DNA from: Candidatus Poribacteria bacterium
GTDB taxonomy: Bacteria; Poribacteria; WGA-4E; WGA-3G
Length of the DNA: 32,488 bases
Assembly: GCA_009839745.1 (NCBI GenBank)
Contig: VXPE01000047.1
Location: 1 to 32,488 of the forward strand
Direction of reading: 5' to 3'
This document shows positions 7,585 through 15,587 of this stretch, in pieces. The position numbers and the translations under genes were made by a program. The stretch's first letter is position 1. Each line of letters opens with the position of its first letter. The notes beneath the pieces were generated by a model, which saw only the letters and a program-made list of their open reading frames with translations, made no database searches and was not told the DNA's origin.

Positions 7585-8937
7585 TTACCCAAAAAATTCG
7601 GCATAGAGTGCTTGAACGGCGGTCTCCATATCATTGGATTTTATGCCGAACATCATACTCACTTCGTTAGAACCTTGGTTAATCATCTCAATGTTGACCT
7701 TCGATCCAGCTAACGCATTTGTCGCACGCGAGGCGATGCCGACGGTGTGACGCATACCTTCCCCCACAACCATGATGAGGGAGAGGCCGCGTTCTACGAA
7801 AATATCTTCGGGTGCGAGGGTCTGCCGAATCTGTTCGACAATTCGTTTCTCTTTCTGTGTAGATAGGTTATCCTCTCGGAGGATGACGGACATGTTATCT
7901 ATCCCAGAAGGGATATGCTCAAAAGAGATGTCTTCGGCTTCTAATATCTGCAACAATCGCCGCCCAAACCCAATTTGGCGGTTCATTAAGTATTTGCTGA
8001 GATAGATGCAACAGACGCTGTCCATCGCAGCGATACCGACGACCGGAATATCCGTCGACTTACGGTTTGGAACAATTAGTGTACCGTCCCCTTTCGGGTT
8101 ATTCGTATTGCGGATGTTGACAGGTACCTGCGCGCGGTAGACCGGTTCGAGTGCTTCATCGTGGAACACGGAAAAGCCTGCGTAAGAGAGTTCGCGCATC
8201 TCACGGTAGGTTAACTCGGCGATTGGTGCCGGATCCTTAACGATAGATGGATTCGCGGCAAACACGGAATCGACGTCTGTAAAGTTCTCATAGACTTCCG
8301 CCCGAACAGCACTGGCGAGAATAGCCCCCGTGATGTCTGAACCCCCGCGTGAGAAAGTTACAACGTGTCCCTGTTCCGAGTAACCGAAAAATCCTGGGAA
8401 AATGGTGATGCCGGGACGCTCGTGTAAATCACGCAGCCGGTTGTATGCTTCGGGTAACACTTGTGCGTTCCCGGGTTCGTCGGAAAGGAGCAATCCAGCA
8501 TCCTTCGGGTTCACATAATGTGCGTCTACACCGCGTGCCTGTAGCACTTGTGCGATGAGGCGTGCGCAGTTGTCTTCACCACCTGCCTTCATTGTATCCA
8601 TATAAAGGTCGGCATCGGTTGTGCTATTTTCCAAACGCTCCGTTAGATCACGAGCGATCGGCTCGACGACTTCGGGTGGAAGACTTAATTCGGAGGCAAT
8701 ACGCCTGTAGCGTTCAATCGCTTCAGCGCATTCCGAGGCACCGATTTTTCCTGTGAGCCGTTCTGATGCAGCAGCAATGAGTAAATCTGTTACTTTGATG
8801 TCTTGGCTATATCGTTTTCCGGGAGCAGAGACAACAATGAGTCGGCGTCCCGGATCGGCAGTGATGATATCGCAAACACGGCGGACCTGCTCCGCTGTAG
8901 CCAGGGAACTTCCGCCAAATTTTGATACTTTTAACAA
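7585..8937 (-). CDS. lysC: Aspartate kinase
   Basis: Aspartokinase (450 residues) phosphorylates aspartate to aspartyl-4-phosphate, the first step to lysine, threonine, methionine and diaminopimelate. The kinase domain opens with KVSKFGGSS (3-11) and contains RLIVVSAPGKR and the FSRGGSDITGA substrate loop. The last 150 residues carry two ACT domains (VVGIAAMDSVCCIYLSK; VGIASRATNALAGSKVNIEMI), implying feedback control. I start it at TTG 8937 because GGAGG (8949-8945) lies seven bases before it and the protein then begins MLKVSKFGGSS as in the family; an in-frame GTG at 8970 would add 11 residues and swallow that Shine-Dalgarno. It follows the PhyH gene at 9004 closely and probably shares its promoter. 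No other aspartate-pathway gene is nearby. Confidence 0.93.
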   Translation of the reverse strand: MLKVSKFGGSSLATAEQVRRVCDIITADPGRRLIVVSAPGKRYSQDIKVTDLLIAAASERLTGKIGASECAEAIERYRRIASELSLPPEVVEPIARDLTERLENSTTDADLYMDTMKAGGEDNCARLIAQVLQARGVDAHYVNPKDAGLLLSDEPGNAQVLPEAYNRLRDLHERPGITIFPGFFGYSEQGHVVTFSRGGSDITGAILASAVRAEVYENFTDVDSVFAANPSIVKDPAPIAELTYREMRELSYAGFSVFHDEALEPVYRAQVPVNIRNTNNPKGDGTLIVPNRKSTDIPVVGIAAMDSVCCIYLSKYLMNRQIGFGRRLLQILEAEDISFEHIPSGIDNMSVILREDNLSTQKEKRIVEQIRQTLAPEDIFVERGLSLIMVVGEGMRHTVGIASRATNALAGSKVNIEMINQGSNEVSMMFGIKSNDMETAVQALYAEFFG

Positions 8938-9003
8938 TCCAGATCCTCCAATTTTTATTTTTTGTAACACCGTGAAGCCGTTTGGAATTTCAGCGTGAAC
9001 ACA

Positions 9004-9723
9004 TTATTTTTTCAGATGTGAGACGTGTGTTCCTTCAGTTGGCTCAAACGGTTGTGAGTTCTCACCCATATAGTGGCATATAAAACTCCGTCGCCATCGG
9101 TCGGGCGTTTTATTCATGTAGGAACCGTGAATAACTTTCCCATCAAAGAAAAGGGTGTCCCCGGGCGCCATGTCTATTCCGAGTTCTTCGGTGTTTTTCG
9201 GTTTGACGGCTTGGACGTTTGTAAACGAAATAGCCGTATCTGCTGCTTCAACAGAGAGCAGCCCGCCTTGATGGGAACGTGGGATCAGCACCATGCGTCC
9301 AACTGCTGCGTCCGATGTATCTAATGCTACCCAAACGCCAATGATCGGCTCTATTGTGATATATTGTTCATCTTGGTGTAGAGCTTGCCCGCGCGCGCCG
9401 GGTGGTTTGAAATAGAGCATTGTTTGTAGCAGCACCGGCGTATCATCGATCAGTTTCTCAGTAACGGTAAGCAGGTTCGTATCCGCTGCCCATTCTTCGG
9501 TTAACTCGTCCCAGTTGTGCATATTAATCATGCGTGGGAATTGGTGATTTGGGTCATCGGCGTGGTCGGTTGTGCCACCGGTGTCACCGGGTTTCGGACC
9601 TTCTGCACGACGTTTCATATAATGCGCGCGCATCAATGTTACTGTGGCTGTATCAAAAAGATGTGGAATTACCACGAAGCCCTGCTCTTTGTAGTGGTCT
9701 CGCTGTTGGGCGGTTAAATGCAT
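9004..9723 (-). CDS. Phytanoyl-CoA dioxygenase (PhyH) family protein
   Basis: A 239-residue Fe(II)/2OG oxygenase. Iron ligands are H116-x-D118 (ALHQDEQY) and H199 (KVIHGSYMN), and the RWRRSF stretch ten residues later supplies the 2OG-binding arginine. The N-terminus has the usual YKEQGFVVIPHLFD strand, and GRMVLIPRSHQGG is the standard core loop. An in-frame TTG at 9729 is possible, but the ATG at 9723 sits nine bases after GGAG and is preferred. It is the first gene after a strong promoter and is followed 66 bases later by the aspartate kinase start. It lacks the long EctD signature of ectoine hydroxylases and no ectABC genes are present, so that role is not supported. Confidence 0.88.
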   Translation of the reverse strand: MHLTAQQRDHYKEQGFVVIPHLFDTATVTLMRAHYMKRRAEGPKPGDTGGTTDHADDPNHQFPRMINMHNWDELTEEWAADTNLLTVTEKLIDDTPVLLQTMLYFKPPGARGQALHQDEQYITIEPIIGVWVALDTSDAAVGRMVLIPRSHQGGLLSVEAADTAISFTNVQAVKPKNTEELGIDMAPGDTLFFDGKVIHGSYMNKTPDRWRRSFICHYMGENSQPFEPTEGTHVSHLKK

Positions 9724-9784
9724 GGACAATTTCTCCTGCAGGTTGCCTGTCCGTTTTGGATACTGTTTTCAAGCTTGTCTTTTA

Positions 9785-9813
9785 ATTTTATGGTAATTTC
9801 GGATATTTGTCAA
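9785..9813 (-). promoter_or_regulatory. Promoter of the PhyH-aspartate kinase operon
   Basis: TTGACA (9813-9808), a 17-bp spacer and TAAAAT (9790-9785) on the minus strand give a near-consensus sigma70-type promoter. Initiation near 9778 leaves a leader of about 55 nt, too short for a lysine riboswitch. Confidence 0.7.
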
Positions 9814-9865
9814 AGTTTTTTGTCTATAGGCACACAACCTTTGATTCTCCATAAATAGATTCGAC

Positions 9866-9894
9866 GTGACTTTCTCGGGGAAATGTGCTATACT
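9866..9894 (+). promoter_or_regulatory. Promoter of the ThuA-like gene
   Basis: GTGACT (9866-9871), a 17-bp spacer and TATACT (9889-9894) precede the gene; initiation would fall near 9901. That rules out the upstream in-frame start at 9883 and supports the ATG at 9934. The divergent PhyH promoter lies only about 50 bp away. Confidence 0.6.
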
Positions 9895-9933
9895 TATGCA
9901 AAATTTTACTTATGTATTGGAGTTTATTTTTTG

Positions 9934-10869
9934 ATGAAAAACGAATGGGTTGTTTACGAAGGAAACGAGGGTCCTGGAAAGGGCAAACACATTGTTCTCG
10001 TCAGTGGCGATGAAGAGTATCGCTCTGAAGAGGCTCTGCCGATGTTGGGGAAAGTGTTAGCGACACACCATGGGTTTACATGTACCGTGCTGTTTGCTAT
10101 TGATCCGGAAACAGGGGACATCGATCCGGAGGTGCAGACGAACATTCCGGGACTCCACCATTTAGAATCCGCGGATATGATGGTGCTGTTCACGCGTTTC
10201 CGCGAACTGCCCGATGAACAGATGAAATATGTCGTTGACTATACGAACGCCGGCAAACCTGTGATGGGACTCCGCACAGCCACACACGCTTTCAGTTACA
10301 GCCGGAATCTCGAGAGTCCGTATGCAAAATACAGTTTTGACAGTGAGGAATTTGAGGGTGGATACGGCAGACAAGTGCTCGGCGAGACGTGGGTTAACCA
10401 TCATGGGCATCACGGTGTAGAGAGTGCACGCGGTGTTATTGACGAAGCGATGCAAGACCACCCAATTCTCAAAGGTGTTGACGATGTTTGGGGACCGTCC
10501 GATGTCTACGGTATTAATGATTTAACGGGTGACTCGCAAGTGCTCATCCACGGACAGGTATTGGTCGGTATGGAACCGACAGATGCCCCCAAACCGGATA
10601 CCGTCACAATGCCGATGGTGTGGATTAAGACCTATACGGGTGATGACGGCAATACCTCACGCGTCCTCAATACAACGATGGGTGCCTCGGTTGACTTAGA
10701 AAGCGAAGGACTTCGCCGTCTTCTCGTCAATGGTTGTTATTGGTGCATGGGGATGGAGGACGCAATTCCTGATAAAAGCGTTGTTGACTATGTCGACGAT
10801 TATGCCCCAACGTTCTTCGGTTTCGGCACATTTACAAAAGGTGTCCGCCCAGAAGAGCATGCTCTATAG
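9934..10869 (+). CDS. ThuA-like domain protein
   Basis: A 311-residue protein of the ThuA / class I glutamine-amidotransferase-like fold. The signature HIVLVSGDEEYRSEEALP starts at residue 19, and MMVLFTRFRELPDEQMKYVVDYTNAGKPVMGLRTATHAF, given here only as a landmark for residues 84-122, is the nucleophile-elbow region, where no Cys is present. ThuA-type proteins are linked to disaccharide or sugar-derivative catabolism; the reaction is unclear for most. HHGHHGVESARGVI is a His-rich loop that might bind metal. The start is the ATG at 9934 (GGAG 11 bases upstream), supported by the promoter just before. A loose inverted repeat (10884-10892 with 10918-10926) lies just after the stop. Confidence 0.8.
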   Translation: MKNEWVVYEGNEGPGKGKHIVLVSGDEEYRSEEALPMLGKVLATHHGFTCTVLFAIDPETGDIDPEVQTNIPGLHHLESADMMVLFTRFRELPDEQMKYVVDYTNAGKPVMGLRTATHAFSYSRNLESPYAKYSFDSEEFEGGYGRQVLGETWVNHHGHHGVESARGVIDEAMQDHPILKGVDDVWGPSDVYGINDLTGDSQVLIHGQVLVGMEPTDAPKPDTVTMPMVWIKTYTGDDGNTSRVLNTTMGASVDLESEGLRRLLVNGCYWCMGMEDAIPDKSVVDYVDDYAPTFFGFGTFTKGVRPEEHAL

Positions 10870-10966
10870 GCATCGTCAGAGTTTCGTGTCTCGCTTGTTT
10901 ATTTTATTGATACGGGTGAGGCACGACATTTTGTTCTCTGCGTGCGCGTAAAATGGAGAATTCATT

Positions 10967-11098
10967 ATGAACACGTCATTTGAAAGACCCTATAGACCTG
11001 TGGACTTAAATACATCCGCAGGTGATGTCCTTCATAGTGTCTATGCCAACGAAGATAGCGCGTTTCTCGTTGTGATTGGTGGAAAGCAGCCTAAATAG
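10967..11098 (+). CDS. Small hypothetical protein (43 aa)
   Basis: A 43-codon ORF, MNTSFERPYRPVDLN to the end FLVVIGGKQPK, starting at an ATG nine bases after GGAG and ending with TAG at 11096. I do not recognise it. It is soluble with a hydrophobic C-terminal strand and no signal peptide or Cys. It follows the ThuA-like gene by 97 bases on the same strand and converges on the SDR gene 18 bases away. A good ribosome-binding site and a clean frame argue for translation; the short length means a gene remnant is equally possible. Confidence 0.35.
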   Translation: MNTSFERPYRPVDLNTSAGDVLHSVYANEDSAFLVVIGGKQPK

Positions 11099-11116
11099 CA
11101 CCTAATCGGATACTGT

Positions 11117-11881
11117 TTAGAGCGATAGAATTCCGCCCTCAACGAGCATCGGGGCACCTGTCATGTATCTGGATTCATCGGAGGCTAAATAGACCGCAGC
11201 CCAAGCGATGTCTTCGGGTTCACCGATGCCCAACGGGTGCATCTCTTTAATTTCTGTGTTGATCGCCTCTGGGTCTGGCTGCTTCGATAAAAATTCTTGG
11301 TAGAGTTCAGTGTTAATCGTGCCTGGACAGAGACTGTTGACTCGGATGTTGTCTTCGGCATACCGGACCGCCATGCTTCGTGTGAGATGCACGACAGCGG
11401 CTTTGGAGGAGGTATAGGCAGGGTGCATCGGGAACCCAACATAGGCAGATTCACTCGCCATATTGATGATCGAACCGCCCCCGGCTTCGCGCATCAACGG
11501 GATTATCGCCCGAGAAACGAGGTAGATGCTCTTCACATTAACGGCGTATTGGTGATCCCAGTCTGCTTCGGAGATCTCTTCTAATTCACCCACGACAGCA
11601 ATACCGGCGTTGTTGAATAGCACATTAGGGGTACCGAGTTCAGAGGTGACGTGGGCAACGGCACTCTCAATCTGTGCAGCGTCGGTCACGTCGCACTCAC
11701 AGAAAAGGGCATTTCCACCGGAGGATCGGATCTGCGCCGCGGCTGCTTCGCCGCGTTCTGTGTTCACGTCCCAGATAGCCACGGCTGCGCCTTCACCTGC
11801 AAAGAGTTCTGCGCTTTTCGCGCCGATGCCTCGCGCTGCGCCTGTGATAACGGAGATTTTGTCTTTGAGTCGGTTTGCCAT
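11117..11881 (-). CDS. SDR family NAD-dependent oxidoreductase
   Basis: A 254-residue classical short-chain dehydrogenase/reductase. It shows the TGAARGIG cofactor loop (13-20), Asp38 at the end of the second strand (predicting NAD preference), the NNAG motif (90-93), catalytic Ser143, Tyr156 and Lys160 (YTSSK), and the NSLCPG loop (182-187). The C-terminus (YMTGAPMLVEGG) is standard. The alcohol or ketone substrate cannot be deduced. Start: ATG with AAGGAA six bases upstream; that sequence is half of a perfect TTCCTTAAGGAA palindrome (11887-11898), so the ribosome-binding site could be hidden in a short hairpin. Confidence 0.92.
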   Translation of the reverse strand: MANRLKDKISVITGAARGIGAKSAELFAGEGAAVAIWDVNTERGEAAAAQIRSSGGNALFCECDVTDAAQIESAVAHVTSELGTPNVLFNNAGIAVVGELEEISEADWDHQYAVNVKSIYLVSRAIIPLMREAGGGSIINMASESAYVGFPMHPAYTSSKAAVVHLTRSMAVRYAEDNIRVNSLCPGTINTELYQEFLSKQPDPEAINTEIKEMHPLGIGEPEDIAWAAVYLASDESRYMTGAPMLVEGGILSL

Positions 11882-11923
11882 ATATGTTCCTTAAGGAAGG
11901 CTAAAAATCGGTAGCCTGCAACA

Positions 11924-11953
11924 ATACGCAGAAATACGCAGAAATACGCAGAA
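11924..11953. repeat. Short tandem repeat, three copies of ATACGCAGAA
   Basis: Three perfect contiguous 10-bp units in the gap between the SDR and dienelactone hydrolase genes. Just beyond, CCCAAGCAAA occurs twice between about 11957 and 11995. The period is near one helical turn. It may be replication-slippage material; no gene or promoter is evident in 11882-12071. Confidence 0.85.
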
Positions 11954-12071
11954 ATGCCCAAGCAAAGACCCCTATCAAAAACCCCAAGCAAAAACACGGA
12001 GGTGGATCTACGCGAATAACTTTTGTTTCTTCAATATCCCTGACCGAACCGCAAGGTAAAATTAAAAATCT

Positions 12072-12881
12072 TTAGAGTCCTCGAAGGAGGGATACCCACC
12101 GCTCCCATGCGGCTTTGGTGGCGGCTTTCTGTGCGTCGTTGGCATCTTCTGCCATACCGCGCCTCAGGAAGGCGTGACCGACACCTTCATAGATGACGGG
12201 GTCGTAGGTGACGCTTGCGGCATCCGCGGCGGCTTTGGTAGCATCGATCGTGGCGTTGATACGGTTGTCACTTTCTCCATAAAAGCCATACACGGGTGCC
12301 GATATTTTGGGAACATCTTCTATTGGGGCAGCACGACCGTAGAACACGAAACCAGCGGCGATTGTATCGGAATGGACGGCATAACTGAACGTTTGTCCGC
12401 CTCCCCAGCAGAATCCGGAGACCGCGACTTTCTCGTTGGTTGACGGTAGATCGCGGGCATATTTCTGGATGGTATCCAGATCAGATGTGACTTGGGACGG
12501 TGAAAGTTCACGGATAGTCCGTCGGACATCGTCACCGGAGCCAAAACTCTCCGTGCCACCACCGTCAGGTCCCATACCGGAAAGCAGGTCGGGGCAAATT
12601 GCCACGAATCCATCGGCGGCGAGCCTATCTGCCACGAGCCGGATCCAATCGGTGAGTCCAAAAATCTCGTGGATGACAATGATAGCCGTCGCGGGTTCCT
12701 TCACCTCTGGATACACAACAAATGTGTTGACGACACGTTCATCGGCGGTCGTTACTTTCACCCATTCGCCGTGGCGCGGTGATGCCTCGAGTTGCGTTTT
12801 GATACTGTCAGCACTTGTGTTTCCGATGAACAATAAACTGGCAAAAAAGAGGACTAACATGAAAGCGTGGTATATCTGCAT
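12072..12881 (-). CDS. Dienelactone hydrolase family protein, exported
   Basis: A 269-residue alpha/beta hydrolase. A signal peptide ends near NTSA (residue 24), so it should act in the periplasm, unlike typical cytoplasmic dienelactone hydrolases. The family triad is present: Cys158 in GFCWGGG, Asp205 in YGESDNR and His236 in VGHAFLR, with the assisting Glu72 in HEIFG. Known relatives cleave dienelactone or other esters and lactones; the substrate here is unknown. Start: ATG with AAGGAA upstream. It begins 10 bases after the RseB-like gene and is the last member of the sigma-factor operon, which suggests an envelope-linked job such as ester or damage hydrolysis under stress. Confidence 0.88.
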   Translation of the reverse strand: MQIYHAFMLVLFFASLLFIGNTSADSIKTQLEASPRHGEWVKVTTADERVVNTFVVYPEVKEPATAIIVIHEIFGLTDWIRLVADRLAADGFVAICPDLLSGMGPDGGGTESFGSGDDVRRTIRELSPSQVTSDLDTIQKYARDLPSTNEKVAVSGFCWGGGQTFSYAVHSDTIAAGFVFYGRAAPIEDVPKISAPVYGFYGESDNRINATIDATKAAADAASVTYDPVIYEGVGHAFLRRGMAEDANDAQKAATKAAWERWVSLLRGL

Positions 12882-12891
12882 AGCTGATTCC

Positions 12892-14001
12892 TTATTTTTC
12901 CTTTGTTTTGTGAATGATGGATTCTACGACTTTCTGCAGTTCAGAGGCAGGCATCGCGCCGAACAGGAAGAAGTGAATATCCGAACTGGACCAACTGAAG
13001 GCATACGTCGGTCCGCGTTGGTGTTTATGGACACGCGTGCCATCAAGTTCAATTACATCCGATCCTCTGCGTCTGTCACTGCCACGACGGGCGCGTTTGT
13101 CGGTTGTCTCAAATATGGAGAAACCCAACAAACCATCAGTGTAGATCAGATGGATGGTATTCTTTTTATCTTTTATACCGTGAATATCCTGGAGCTGGAA
13201 TCCCGGTGGCAGATATTCAGGCTGGATGGGTTTTGTTTTAAGTATATTTTCTCCGTCTGCAAGCGAGATTGAATAGCTGCGTTGCGGTTCGATTCTTATC
13301 TCTTTTTGAAAGGCTTTCCATTTCCGTTCTATGATTTCAGGATCGAAACTAATTCGGGTATAGACGGACATTGCCCGAAGGACACCTTCAGCGTCGAGTG
13401 CCTCTAATCGCAGGATAACTCCGTTTTCACGGGCAAAGAAAATTCGATGTGTCGGTCTGCCAGCGAATTTGGGAGTAATCGTTAGGAGGTCGGTTTCATA
13501 ATTCGCTATATCTTCTGTAGCAGCAGATTTTTCCAAGTCGTAATTTTGGACAATCAGTTCAACATCTTTTTCGGAAAATAGACCTCTCACTTGATGCCAT
13601 CTGTGACCTTCGTGCTCCGTATCTCGATCGTTTCTGCGATTCTCGTTCCGGTCACTTCTCCGATTATCTCTGTGCCTTTCGTCTCGACGTTCGTCGCCGC
13701 GGGGACCGCCGAACGACTTTCGCTCACCCACCACAGACAGTTCCTTTCCGTAGAAAATATCCGGGGATTTATGGATAACGAGTTCTTCAAACGTGCGAGT
13801 GCCTCTTGACGAAATGAACGTCTTTAAACGAATCCCTACGTAGTTGACTTCACGCTCGGCTGCTGCAATGCGTTCAAGCGTCCCGGTATCAGCCGAAAGG
13901 GGTTGAGGTGACCAGAGCAAAAACGCTAAAACTGGAATACAAAAGAGATAGTATATAGGTTTCAAGCCCTTGCGAAGGATAAAATATGTATAGATTCGCA
14001 T
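12892..14001 (-). CDS. MucB/RseB-like sigma-factor regulatory protein
   Basis: A 369-residue periplasmic protein with an N-terminal membrane signal (residues 17-38). Residues 40-220 resemble the LolA-like lipid-sensing domain of RseB/MucB (NYVGIRLKTF, DLLTITPKFAGRPTHRIFFARENGVILRLE), and 255-360 resemble the smaller C-terminal domain (QPEYLPPGFQLQDIHG, IYTDGLLGFSIFE). In sigma-E systems RseB binds the anti-sigma factor and blocks its cleavage until lipid or LPS-type signals arrive. Odd features are an Arg/Asp/His-rich low-complexity insert at about 100-135 and a smaller one (RARRGSDRRRGSD) at 303-315, both absent from classical RseB. Its place between the anti-sigma gene (31 bases) and the hydrolase supports the assignment, which rests on pattern rather than strong identity. 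Confidence 0.7.
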   Translation of the reverse strand: MRIYTYFILRKGLKPIYYLFCIPVLAFLLWSPQPLSADTGTLERIAAAEREVNYVGIRLKTFISSRGTRTFEELVIHKSPDIFYGKELSVVGERKSFGGPRGDERRDERHRDNRRSDRNENRRNDRDTEHEGHRWHQVRGLFSEKDVELIVQNYDLEKSAATEDIANYETDLLTITPKFAGRPTHRIFFARENGVILRLEALDAEGVLRAMSVYTRISFDPEIIERKWKAFQKEIRIEPQRSYSISLADGENILKTKPIQPEYLPPGFQLQDIHGIKDKKNTIHLIYTDGLLGFSIFETTDKRARRGSDRRRGSDVIELDGTRVHKHQRGPTYAFSWSSSDIHFFLFGAMPASELQKVVESIIHKTKEK

Positions 14002-14032
14002 AGATTCACCTGTTTGGTTCCTATTGCGTAAT

Positions 14033-14806
14033 TTAATTCCCTACATCCTCCAGATAGAGGTTGAGAAACAGTTCAGCGTCATCGGTTGTTTCTGCGGGTA
14101 AAGCGTCTTCCGAAGATGTTGTGCTAAAGGAGACACCGACGTTTGCATCATAAGTGTTATCTACCAATTGTTCGGTGTGAAGCCCGAAGTAGAAATCAAG
14201 TGTCTCTTCGTATTGCGATCCTGTCGGATTGTAAAAGTAGAGGGCACCCAAAATCAGGACGAGTGTCAGAATACCGGTTGCGCCTGCGGTAACAGGACGG
14301 AAAAACCAGCGTCCAAGGTCGGGTATCCAGCGTCTTATATCAGGTATCCATCCGGTGTGAGTGGATTCCTCTTTGCGTGTCTGTGCGGCTTGTTGGCGTA
14401 TTTTCGCCATCACTGTGCTCTGGATAGATGACGGTGCAGGATGCTGAATTGTTTTGATCCGCTCTCGATTTTGGCGGAACACCGAGAGCATATTGGAACA
14501 CTCGCTGCAGGAATGGAGGTGCGCTTCCATCCGATCGCGCATGTCATGCGCCAATTCGCCATCTAAATAGGCAGAGAGTTCATCTTGAAACTGCGTATGT
14601 ATTTTTGCCATCACCCCGTCTTTGAGTGTTGATGGCACTGGGTGCGCGATGTTTGCGACTCTCTGACGGTTCTCTTCAAACGCTGCCAGTATATCGGAAC
14701 ACTCGACGCAGGAACGCAGATGTGCTTCAATTTGCTTATGCCGACTCGGGCTTAATTCATTATCTAAGTAGGCGGATAATTCCTCTTGGATTTTTCGATG
14801 GTTCAT
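14033..14806 (-). CDS. Anti-sigma factor with two tandem zinc-finger (ZAS/HC2) modules
   Basis: A 257-residue anti-sigma factor that would hold the neighbouring ECF sigma factor at the membrane. It has two zinc-binding modules: residues 8-70 with H29-x3-C33-x2-C36 and residues 75-138 with H96-x3-C100-x2-C103. Both read ELSAYLD-E- ... EAHL-SC-EC and end in VMAKI, a 67-residue internal duplication. A single transmembrane helix follows (about 174-192), then a periplasmic tail of about 65 residues. One module is usual in such proteins. GGAG lies close to the ATG. The gene starts 30 bases after the sigma factor and precedes the RseB-like gene, exactly the rpoE-rseA-rseB order. Confidence 0.88.
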   Translation of the reverse strand: MNHRKIQEELSAYLDNELSPSRHKQIEAHLRSCVECSDILAAFEENRQRVANIAHPVPSTLKDGVMAKIHTQFQDELSAYLDGELAHDMRDRMEAHLHSCSECSNMLSVFRQNRERIKTIQHPAPSSIQSTVMAKIRQQAAQTRKEESTHTGWIPDIRRWIPDLGRWFFRPVTAGATGILTLVLILGALYFYNPTGSQYEETLDFYFGLHTEQLVDNTYDANVGVSFSTTSSEDALPAETTDDAELFLNLYLEDVGN

Positions 14807-14836
14807 ATCTCCAATCGAGGATCGTGGTAAAAGGTG

Positions 14837-15457
14837 TTACCACTCGACTCGCTCCAATTCTTTTTTTAGTGCTTTTCGGGCTTCATGTAATCGGGATTTA
14901 ACGCGTCCCAGTGTGCATCCCAGAATTTCAGATATTTCCTCATAAGGCAGATCACGCAGTTCTCTTAACACCAAAATCTCTCTATGACTGGTCCTGAGTT
15001 TTGCGAGGGCTGCGTGAACGATTTCCTTCTCTTCAGTGCGTAGTGTTTCCTCTTCAGGTGTCACCGTATCAAGAGGGACCCACGGTTGTGAATCATCAAT
15101 CTCCGTTGGATCGGTTTTTCGGCGTTGATACTGATCGATGTGGTTGAGACACTTATTTTTTACAATCCGATAGAGCCATGTGGAAAATCGGGAGCGGAAT
15201 TGAAATTTCCCGATATTTTCCCATGCGGAGAGGAAGGCATCTTGCGCGACATCTTCAGCGTCTTGGTGATGACCGAGCATACCGTAAGCGATATTGTAAA
15301 CCCAGTGTTGGTATTGAATCACAAGGGTTCCCATTGCATCGGCATCACCTTTTTGACAGCGCAAAACAATCTCACGTTCCTGTGCGAGATCCAATTCTTC
15401 TGTCTTGCTTATCTCCGAATAGGTTTCCATAGTAGTTGTCAGGGTCGCAACGGACAT
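14837..15457 (-). CDS. ECF RNA polymerase sigma factor (sigma-E/RpoE-like)
   Basis: A 206-residue group 4 sigma factor. Region 2 is at about 45-107 (VIQYQHWVYNIAYGMLGH, DAEDVAQDAFLSAW, FSTWLYRIVKNKCLNHID) and region 4 at about 150-200 (LRTSHREILVLRELRDLPYEEISEILGCTLGRVKSRL), both complete; there is no extra C-terminal domain. The frame is open to 15502, but ATG 15457 lies seven bases after GGAG and is the best start. It heads an operon with an anti-sigma factor, an RseB-like protein and a periplasmic hydrolase, so it probably answers envelope stress. Two GGAAC motifs upstream (15611-15607, 15592-15588 on the minus strand) could be autoregulatory -35 elements. Confidence 0.92.
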   Translation of the reverse strand: MSVATLTTTMETYSEISKTEELDLAQEREIVLRCQKGDADAMGTLVIQYQHWVYNIAYGMLGHHQDAEDVAQDAFLSAWENIGKFQFRSRFSTWLYRIVKNKCLNHIDQYQRRKTDPTEIDDSQPWVPLDTVTPEEETLRTEEKEIVHAALAKLRTSHREILVLRELRDLPYEEISEILGCTLGRVKSRLHEARKALKKELERVEW

Positions 15458-15587
15458 ACTTCTTCTCCAAACTGCCGGGATAAAGAACACGCCTTTATTC
15501 AATGCTTCAAAAGTGCTGATTTTCAGATCTCAGCTTTCGCTTAAATCAAGCAAAATTTTGAATAGCAATAAAATAAATGGCTTTCTT

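Noticed and set aside
8938-9003. Lysine riboswitch in front of lysC
   Set aside because: Only 66 bases separate the genes, too short for the lysine aptamer, and lysC is an internal operon gene.
6592-9723. Ectoine-type cluster (aspartokinase plus EctD-like hydroxylase)
   Set aside because: No ectA, ectB or ectC gene and no EctD signature in either PhyH protein.
11924-11953. CRISPR-like array
   Set aside because: Units are 10 bp and contiguous, with no spacers and no cas genes.
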